Source of the DNA: Polyodon spathula
Taxonomy: Eukaryota; Chordata; Actinopteri; Acipenseriformes; Polyodontidae
DNA length: 64,000 nucleotides
Direction: 5' to 3'
Assembly (NCBI RefSeq): GCF_017654505.1
Contig: NC_054540.1
Location: forward strand, 35,179,054-35,243,053
A program made the position numbers and the translations under genes. Positions 59,101-64,000 of the stretch are shown here, piece by piece. The notes beneath the pieces were generated by a model that searched no databases, was not told the DNA's origin, and saw only the letters and a program-made list of their open reading frames with translations. The first letter of the stretch is position 1; every line of letters starts with the position of its first letter.

Positions 59101-62100
59101 TGAAAACGTACGGGGAGCTAGGGAGAGGCCGAATGGCAGCATAGAAAACACTAAAGGCGAAGCAGAGACATTTCCTGTGCTGTGGACGAATGGGAACGTG
59201 AAAATATGCGTCCCATAAGTCCACCGTGGTAAACCAATCGCCCGGCCACCGTAAGTCCAGGATGGGGCGAAAGCCAACGTCCTGCTTCGGTACCAGAAAA
59301 TATCCTGAGTAGAACCCCTCTCCGAGAGAGGTGGGATCTACGAGATGAATGGTGAGCTTGCCCAGCAAGGCTGCCACTTCAATCTGGAGTACCGAGGCCT
59401 TAAGCGTATCCTTCACGAATGTAGTCGTGACACCGTGAAAAGGAGGGGGTCCCAAACAAAACTGAAGCACAGAACCGTATTGTACGGTTGCAAGCATGCC
59501 AGTAGTGCAGCTGTTGTGCTGTGAATTGGGTCTGAAGCTCCCAGCCTTCAGGGGCCCTGTTGGGGCGGCTGAGGCTGGGGCGGGGCTAGCAGTGGCAGTT
59601 GTCTAGGGCGGAAACCCTCGAACCACCTTCTCGGTTGTTGCTGCGTGGGCTGGCTACGGCCACGTCCACCACGCTGAGGGAGGGTCCTGCCTCTCGCCTG
59701 AGATAAGGCCTGTAGCAGTGCGTACGGTCACCTAGTGGGGCTGTGGGAACTGGCACCGTCCAGGTGATTGTATGCGTCTGCACGGAGTGCCAGTGGCTAG
59801 ACCCGACCCGACACCTCGTGTTCCCTAAGACTCTGCTGAAGGATCTCCTCCACTGCTGGGCCAAAGGTGTGGCCTGGTGAAATGGGTGCGTCCAACAGCG
59901 CAGCCTTATCAGCATCAGACATCCGCGCCTGCGACAGCCACAGCTGTCTGCACGCGACCACTAGGCCCTCCAGGCTCTGGCCCAGGGTCTGACCCTACAG
60001 GCCGGAGATCTGGAGCAACGTGTGCAAAAGTAATCACAACTCCGTGGCAACCGGCTCTGTGAGCGGGGAATCATGCAAAATCCCATCCAGGTATGCAGTG
60101 AGCATGCTGGACGTGTTTGCTGGGCAGGTACTTTGGGCTTCCGCCACATAAGCTCTTCGGACGTGCATCTCCGCACTGCAGGTTCAGGCACATCAGCGGA
60201 GCCATAACCAAGGCTGCAATGATGGAGTCCACAGAGGGAAACCCGGCTAGTCCCAGCTTCTTTGCTCCCTCCAGCAAGGCCAGAGGAGAACCATGTCTCA
60301 ATTGCGCCGGTGCTGTAGCTGGGTGGTTCCAAGAGGAACGCACCTCCTCCATAAAATCAGGGAAAGCTGGGAAGGGTTGAGCTTGGGGAGCCACGTAATG
60401 CGACATGGCTCTGTCTGTGCTGTCCAGGGGACCTGCAGTTACAAGCTGCATGCCCCCTAAGCGCGGGTACGGACCCTGCCAGTGGTGGCGCGCTAGTAAG
60501 CAAAGCAGCCTTGGAACTAGGGGCTGTATCAGCCTGGAATTCAGGCTCCGCCTCAACCTCCATATCCGGAGGGAAAGCAGACTCCTCCCACGAGGCGGCG
60601 ATAGAAAGAGCGTCCTCGTCTGAACAGAGCGCCCGGTCAATGTGCTTGCCCTGCACTCCCCCGGAGGGGTCAGGAGGCGGTACAGAGACTGCGACTGGCT
60701 CAGGGGGTGGGGGGGACGCCACACGAGGGTCCACGGCCGAAGCCGATTGGGTCTTCCTCTCCAAAAGCTTCATGATCCAACCGACCTGGGCTTTCATGTC
60801 CATGATGTTCTGCGTCTGCCGGGACTTCTTCATCTGTCTAGCCGGAGGCAACGGGGAGTGGCTGCGGTTAGATATGGATGCCTGAGCACAGGGGATCTCC
60901 TCGGAGGGGCTCTGTGACGGCGTCGGGAGACATGATTGGGAGGAGCCCACTGCGGGGGTTGAAGAACGCTCCTGTGTGACTCTCTCCAGGCGGCTCGCTA
61001 GCACGCGGGGCTAAAAAGCCGCACAGATGTCGGGGACAGGGCCGAAGCCGTGGCGGGTGTATAGTCAATAAGCACTATGCGCACTGTGGTACCAAAGTAG
61101 CACAGGCAAAGTCTTACGCACCACGGTATTAAAAAAACACCAGGGCAGCTGTGCACAGAGCCTACCCTGACTGCGTGGTCACACGCCTGAGCAGCGCATA
61201 GCGTACAACAAGGGGACAGGGCCGAAGTCACGGCGGGCGATTGACTTACACACACAGTAATAAAAAACAGTTTTTAATACAAAAAAAAGTTCAATATTAC
61301 AGGACAGATGGGGGAGAGCACACTGTCTGTAGATTGAGTGACCTACACCAGAGGTGAAGGCCCGCGTACACATGAACCCAACAACGAGGGAAGCCTCGGT
61401 GAGGAGTATATGGCTGGTGCGGCTAGTCCTCTGCGTGAGCACGGGACGCATAGCTACAATCAAAACAAGGCCCAACCGTGGCCTGCAGGCGGCTGATGGG
61501 CTAGCTCGACAACGGGGACAAGGCAAGCCCAGCCCCGTGGAGTAACAGTGCTCTCCGAAGCAAGAAAGGGTGAAAAAACACACAATTCTTAACAATAATA
61601 CTTACCGTACTAAGACGGACAGACAGAAAGATGCAGCCTGACATGTGGAGCGAGCAGGTGCTGATAGTCAGAAATAGAATAAAAAGGCTACAAATTTTTA
61701 AACCACCGATTCCAGGAAAAGCGACGAAGGCCAGCTTTCAACACAAAGTGCAGGGGAACTAGCAGTAGCTTACGCAGCACTTTTTACAAGAAAAAAAGGC
61801 TCAATGAAACACAGAGAGGTCTTACTGTACTAATCGTGAGAAGCGAAAGAGAATGAATCTCCCCTGGGTGACGGTTAAGTACCCCCGGGAGGCAGGACCA
61901 AGGGTGTCACCGAGGGGAGAGGGTCTATCGGCAGCTTTGATAGAAAGAGCTCAGTGACACCTACCTATAGGCAGGACTGTATCCCATAACAATGTTTTGC
62001 TGTCCATCTTCGAATTGAAAGGGAACTACCGAAGCAATGGGCTTGTCTAATAAATGTGCACACTGCTGTATGTATGCACCTCTAATAGATGTCTGTATGT

Positions 62101-62522
62101 ATGCACGCATATACTCTAACATCACGTGCAAGGGGCTATACTGAAATGGCTTGTTTCCTTTGTTTCTAATACCTTACCTGCACATGCGTGCTCTTCCCGT
62201 GCTCTGTGCAGTTCTTCCTGTTGCTGCAGTGACCATTCCCTCAGCTGCTCCTGCTGCATCCTGTGTCGCTCTTGCTGGTTTAAATCTTCTCCCACCAGCT
62301 TCTGCACTCCTGAGATGGACAGTCTGGGATCATGATCAGAAACGCGTGCTGGGAGGTCCTTCTTTATCATTTGAGGATCACTCAGATAAAACTCGCGCCT
62401 GCTCTCAGGTTTCTGGAAACATTGGCGAAACTCCTCCACCGCCTTATTTAGGGCCCTGCTGTCATTCTTCTGCCTGTTATCCAGCAAACAGGCGATCTTT
62501 TCATTGCGAATCAGGTCTTTAG
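53058..62522 (-). CDS. RIBC2: RIBC2, RIB43A-like ciliary microtubule inner protein (C-terminal five exons)
   Basis: RIBC2 is a coiled-coil microtubule inner protein of axonemal doublets in cilia and flagella. The five exons in the window give about 313 residues. The N-terminal 70 or so lie upstream of the window. Conserved blocks in order: R-E-F-Y-L-S-D-P, K-K-D-L-P-A-R; G-E-D-L-N; R-E-W-S-L-Q-Q-Q; G-D-L-L-S-E-N-P; F-G-P-H-R-V-V-P-D-R-W-K-G-M; L-R-R-A-L-D-N-T-N; F-A-Q-F-N-T-T-S-R and stop. Junctions are canonical and in phase. The 62.2-to-57.3 kb intron hosts DIRS copy 2 in sense orientation. One exon end has been amplified into a minisatellite. Confidence 0.96.
53140..54345 (-). other. RIBC2 intron
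   Basis: No gene or element recognised; poly-T at 53,300-53,317. Confidence 0.55.
54346..54790. repeat. Minisatellite built from the RIBC2 exon end and splice donor
   Basis: About 11 units of 32-48 bp, each with 'gcactgcagagacagcatca' or a close variant. Some carry the long form with 'gtgctctgtgtgcctcagac'. On the minus strand a unit reads CTCTGCAG, then TGCTGTCTGAGGCAC, then ACAGAGCACA, then GTGAGTGAT. The unit at 54,751-54,790 is the real 3' end of the exon with its donor, so the array is a run of copies of that exon-intron junction. It gives spurious ORFs on both strands. Confidence 0.95.
54766..54932 (-). CDS. RIBC2: RIBC2 penultimate exon
   Basis: A 167-nt exon with R-S-K-E-R-E-L-L-Y-D-L-E-W and then L-E-R-E-L-R-R-A-L-D-N-T-N-K-Q-L-S-E-A-H-R-A. 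The donor is GCACA|GTGAGT. The last 25 nt (C-T-G-T-C-T-G-A-G-G-C-A-C ...) are the same as the unit of the adjoining array. Without splicing, TGA follows at once (A-Q-stop). Joins to 53,139 as Q-K-Q-Y. Confidence 0.95.
54933..55841 (-). other. RIBC2 intron
   Basis: AT-rich, no element recognised. A T-run next to the donor at 55,827-55,839 gives GTAAAAAAAA on the minus strand. Confidence 0.6.
55842..56069 (-). CDS. RIBC2: RIBC2 exon (G-D-L-L-S-E-N-P, P-D-R-W-K-G-M)
   Basis: A 76-codon phase-0 exon: Glu/Gln/Lys coiled coil, then D-N-L-V-E-I-S-N-L-I-Q-G-D-L-L-S-E-N-P, then F-G-P-H-R-V-V-P-D-R-W-K-G-M. This is the most conserved RIBC2 signature. Donor ATG|GTAAAA, with a poly-A run right behind it on the minus strand. 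Confidence 0.97.
56070..57223 (-). other. RIBC2 intron
   Basis: No gene or known repeat recognised. Confidence 0.6.
57224..57342 (-). CDS. RIBC2: RIBC2 exon (E-L-Y-N-K-T-R-V-E-L)
   Basis: A 119-nt exon with two leading bases, then E-L-Y-N-K-T-R, E-L-Q-K-I-E-E-E-T-R-R-A-I, K-D-F-N-L-A-K. Matches the helix of RIBC2 between R-E-W and G-D-L-L. Donor AAA|GTAAGC. Confidence 0.95.
57343..57927 (-). other. RIBC2 intron before DIRS copy 2
   Basis: AT-rich with nothing recognised. Confidence 0.55.
58079..58166. repeat. 33-bp tandem repeat inside DIRS copy 2
   Basis: Almost three units of the type 'ccacttctcctgcccaacca' + 'gccacaaacacag'. They lie at the junction where the internal complementary region expected by comparison to copy 1 is missing. 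Confidence 0.85.
58210..58535 (-). pseudogene. DIRS tyrosine recombinase remnant
   Basis: A-I-T-S-A-K-R-F-S-E-L-Q-T-L-S-V and C-M-H-I-W-D-D-G-S-K-V-S-L, then after a large deletion T-H-S-M-R-G-V-A (the H-x-x-R box). The nucleophile Tyr block seen in copy 1 is replaced by foreign sequence. Confidence 0.85.
58624..59497 (-). pseudogene. DIRS reverse transcriptase with intact YLDD
   Basis: Two overlapping frames. First P-K-Q-D-V-G-F-R-P-I-L-D and T-T-V-D-L-W-D-A-Y-F-H-V-P-I. Second S-M-L-P-F-G-L-S-L-A-P, then R-V-M-N-Y-L-D-D-W-L-I-C-S-Q and G-L-T-I-N-N-A-K. At least one frameshift (near 59,150) and a small deletion near 59,250 ('ccaccgtaagtcc', where copy 1 has over 60 extra bases). All palm motifs can be read. 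Confidence 0.9.
59586..61004 (-). pseudogene. DIRS gag-like region
   Basis: Overlapping broken frames upstream of the RT, such as 60,357-61,004 and 60,071-60,724. They are Pro/Ser/Ala-rich with V-G-W-I-M-K-L-L-E-R-K and A-L-S-I-A-A-S-W-E-E-S-A-F-P-P. Position (5' of RT) and composition fit the gag-like ORF of DIRS elements, which has no strong universal motif. Confidence 0.6.
61005..62030 (-). repeat. DIRS copy 2 5' leader and right inverted terminal repeat
   Basis: Noncoding leader, about 92% like copy 1 in its last 500 bases ('gaaaagcgacgaaggccagc', 'gcaggggaactagcagtagc'). The ITR is at about 61,910-62,030. Confidence 0.8.
62178..62522 (-). CDS. RIBC2: RIBC2 exon (E-K-I-A-C-L-L-D ... R-E-W-S-L-Q-Q-Q)
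   Basis: A 345-nt exon. K-D-L-I-R-N-E-K-I-A-C-L-L-D, then E-F-R-Q-C-F-Q-K-P-E-S-R-R-E-F-Y-L-S-D-P, then K-K-D-L-P-A-R, G-E-D-L-N, R-E-W-S-L-Q-Q-Q and A-R-E-E-H-A-C-A. Acceptor 'ttttttcag' and donor GCAG|GTAAGG on the minus strand. It is the first RIBC2 exon in the window. Confidence 0.96.
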
Positions 62523-63048
62523 CTGAAAAAAAGAAATCATATAAAACCATTCAAAACATCCTGAAGAAGATGCTTCTGATGTCCTCACAGCTAGTGTTTG
62601 TATATCAGAGTTAATGTAATAAATCAGCTCTTCAATTCTTTTACCACGATTACCACAGCAAAAACCATTTAAACATGATCATGCTGAAATAATAGATTAG
62701 GATAAACTTAAAAAGCTTTCTTCTTGCAACTGCCAAAGAGTTTAGCTGCTTATTTAATAGCTTGGAAAGAAAGTTGCTATTACATTTAGCTTTCAAAAAG
62801 ATAACATTTATGGGTCTACAGATCCTTAATGCTATCTACTCAGTCCTTAAAATGAGCAGTTTATAAATATTCACAGAAGAAAAGTAAATTTGAGAATTTA
62901 GATATTTATTTCCGACTTCATAGGAATTTTATCCATAACTATAAAAACACTCAATAGCAGTACATTTTGAAACATTAAAAGAAACTTCAATGTAAAAAAT
63001 GACAAATGTTTTGACTATAAAAGTCTTTCTCCAAGTCCGTGTTATATA
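62523..63048 (-). other. RIBC2 intron
   Basis: No recognised element before the Tc1 copy at 63,049. Confidence 0.6.
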
Positions 63049-64000
63049 CTGAACAAAAATCTAAACGCAACATGCAACAATTTCAAAGATTTTACTGAGT
63101 TACAGTTCATATAAGGAAATCAGTCAACTGAAATAAATTCATTAGGCCCTAATCTATGGATTTCACATGACTGGGAATACAGATATGCATCTGTTGGTCC
63201 CAGATACCTTAAAAAAAAAAAGTAGGGGCGTGGATCAGAAAACCAGTAAGTATCTGGTGTGATCCCCATTTGCCTCATGCAGCGGGACACATCTCCTTCG
63301 CATAGAGTTGATCAGGCTGTTGATCGTGGCCAGTGGAATGTTGTCCCACTCCTCTTCAATGGCTGTGCGAAGTTGCTGGATATTGGCAGGAACTGGAACA
63401 TGCTGTCGTACACGTCGATCCAGAGCATCCCAAACATGCTCAATGGATGACATGTCTGGAGAGTATGCAGGCCATGGAAGAACTGTGACATTTTCAGCTT
63501 CCAGGAATTGTGTACAGATCCTTGCAACATGGGGCTGTGCATTATCATGCTGAAACATGAGGTGACGGTATCTCTGTGCATTCAAATTGCCACTGATAAA
63601 ATGCAATTGTGTTCGTTGTCCGTAGCTTATGCCTGCCCATCCTATAACCCCACCACCACCATGGGGCACTCTGTTCACAACGTTGACATCAGCAAACCGC
63701 TCGCCCACACGACGCCATACACGCTGTCTGCCATCTGCCCGGTACAGTTGAAACCGGGATTCATCCGTGAAAAGCACACTTCTCCAGCATGCCAGTGGCC
63801 ATCGAAGGTGAGCATTTGCTCACTGAAGTCGGTTACAACGCCGAACTGCAGTCAGGTCAATACCCTGGTGAGGACGATGAGCACGCAGATGAGCTTCCCT
63901 GAGACTGTTTCTGACAGTTTGTGCAGAAATTCTTCGGTTGTGCAAACCCACAGTTTCATCACCTGTCCGAGTGGCTGGTCTCAGACGATCCCGCAGGTGA
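63049..64000 (-). mobile_element. Tc1-like transposon (third subfamily), truncated by window end
   Basis: The left end 'ctgaacaaaaatctaaacgc' follows TA and is the typical terminus of a widespread fish Tc1 type whose ends start CTGAACAAAAATATAAACGC. The transposase follows on the minus strand. The other end is outside the window. Confidence 0.9.
63235..64000 (-). pseudogene. Tc1-like transposase, partial
   Basis: The open part (63,235-63,777) starts M-L-F-T-D-E-S-R-F (first Asp), then G-G-G-V-I-G-W-A-G, then F-Q-H-D-N-A-Q-P-H (second Asp), then P-A-Y-S-P-D-M-S-S-I-E-H-V-W-D (third, Glu). Upstream of 63,777 the HTH part continues in another frame with R-N-R-x-x-x-G-L-H-like residues at 63,900-63,990. 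The C-terminal 180 codons are intact. A region around 63,570 lacks about 15 residues compared with the usual H-Y-R-x-I-L-x segment. Confidence 0.85.

Larger units (their letters stand above)
57928..62030 (-). mobile_element. DIRS-like retrotransposon, copy 2 (gag and RT kept, recombinase mostly lost)
   Basis: In a RIBC2 intron, same strand as the gene. The left end is like copy 1 ('gttagtttacctac', then 'gggatacactcctggctatt'). The right end has 'ctttgatagaaagagctcag', 'caggactgtatcccataac' and the outer 'tcttcgaattgaaagggaac'. From right to left come leader, gag-like ORFs, RT with Y-L-D-D-W and the start of RNase H. A deletion near 58,690 then removes most of RNase H, and the recombinase is reduced to fragments. 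It cannot move by itself. Confidence 0.9.

Overview
The window is vertebrate nuclear DNA, most likely from a ray-finned fish. It carries interrupted genes with canonical GT/AG splice sites, many Tc1-like transposons of the kind common in fish, two DIRS-like tyrosine-recombinase retrotransposons and long AT/GT microsatellites. A non-teleost ray-finned fish such as a sturgeon or paddlefish would fit, but I cannot prove the species from sequence alone. No bacterial, organellar or viral gene set is present.

Three conserved protein-coding genes can be assembled exon by exon with consistent phases. (1) The 3' two thirds of CECR2 (+ strand, exons from 7,459 to about 21.7 kb): coiled-coil region, complete bromodomain and the long Pro/Gln-rich tail. 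The 5' exons lie before the window. (2) A complete coding region for ADA2 (+ strand, nine coding exons, 40,157-51,643, 503 residues), a secreted adenosine deaminase with all zinc and catalytic motifs. A plausible promoter with a ZNF143/SBS-type element and a non-coding first exon lies near 38.2-38.5 kb. (3) The C-terminal five exons of RIBC2 (- strand, 62,522 down to 53,058), a ciliary doublet-microtubule inner protein. ADA2 and RIBC2 converge tail to tail, with candidate poly(A) signals about 260 bp apart. CECR2 and ADA2 are neighbours in mammals, so that linkage is conserved; RIBC2 next to ADA2 is a separate linkage.

Layout: 1-7.4 kb is a pile of four Tc1-like copies plus a possible solo LTR. 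7.4-22.4 kb is CECR2, with a nearly intact Tc1 copy and a 400-bp MADF-coding TIR element in its introns. 22.4-28.6 kb is intergenic with SINE-like repeats. 28.67-32.56 kb is DIRS-like copy 1. 33.1-34.6 kb holds two small unrecognised putative genes in head-to-head orientation. 36.3-38.0 kb is another Tc1 copy, a long TA tract and a 240-bp near-perfect palindrome. 38.2-52.6 kb is ADA2, with an intronic TIR element that encodes part of an unnamed animal repeat protein. 52.9-62.5 kb is RIBC2, with an exon-derived minisatellite and DIRS-like copy 2 in its introns. 63.05 kb to the end is a further Tc1-like copy.

The most unusual signals are: a minisatellite in RIBC2 that iterates the exon's own 3' end and splice donor; the DIRS internal complementary region and the complementary decay of the two DIRS copies; several perfect inverted duplications with very short loops; and the 33-34.6 kb pair of small exon-structured genes.
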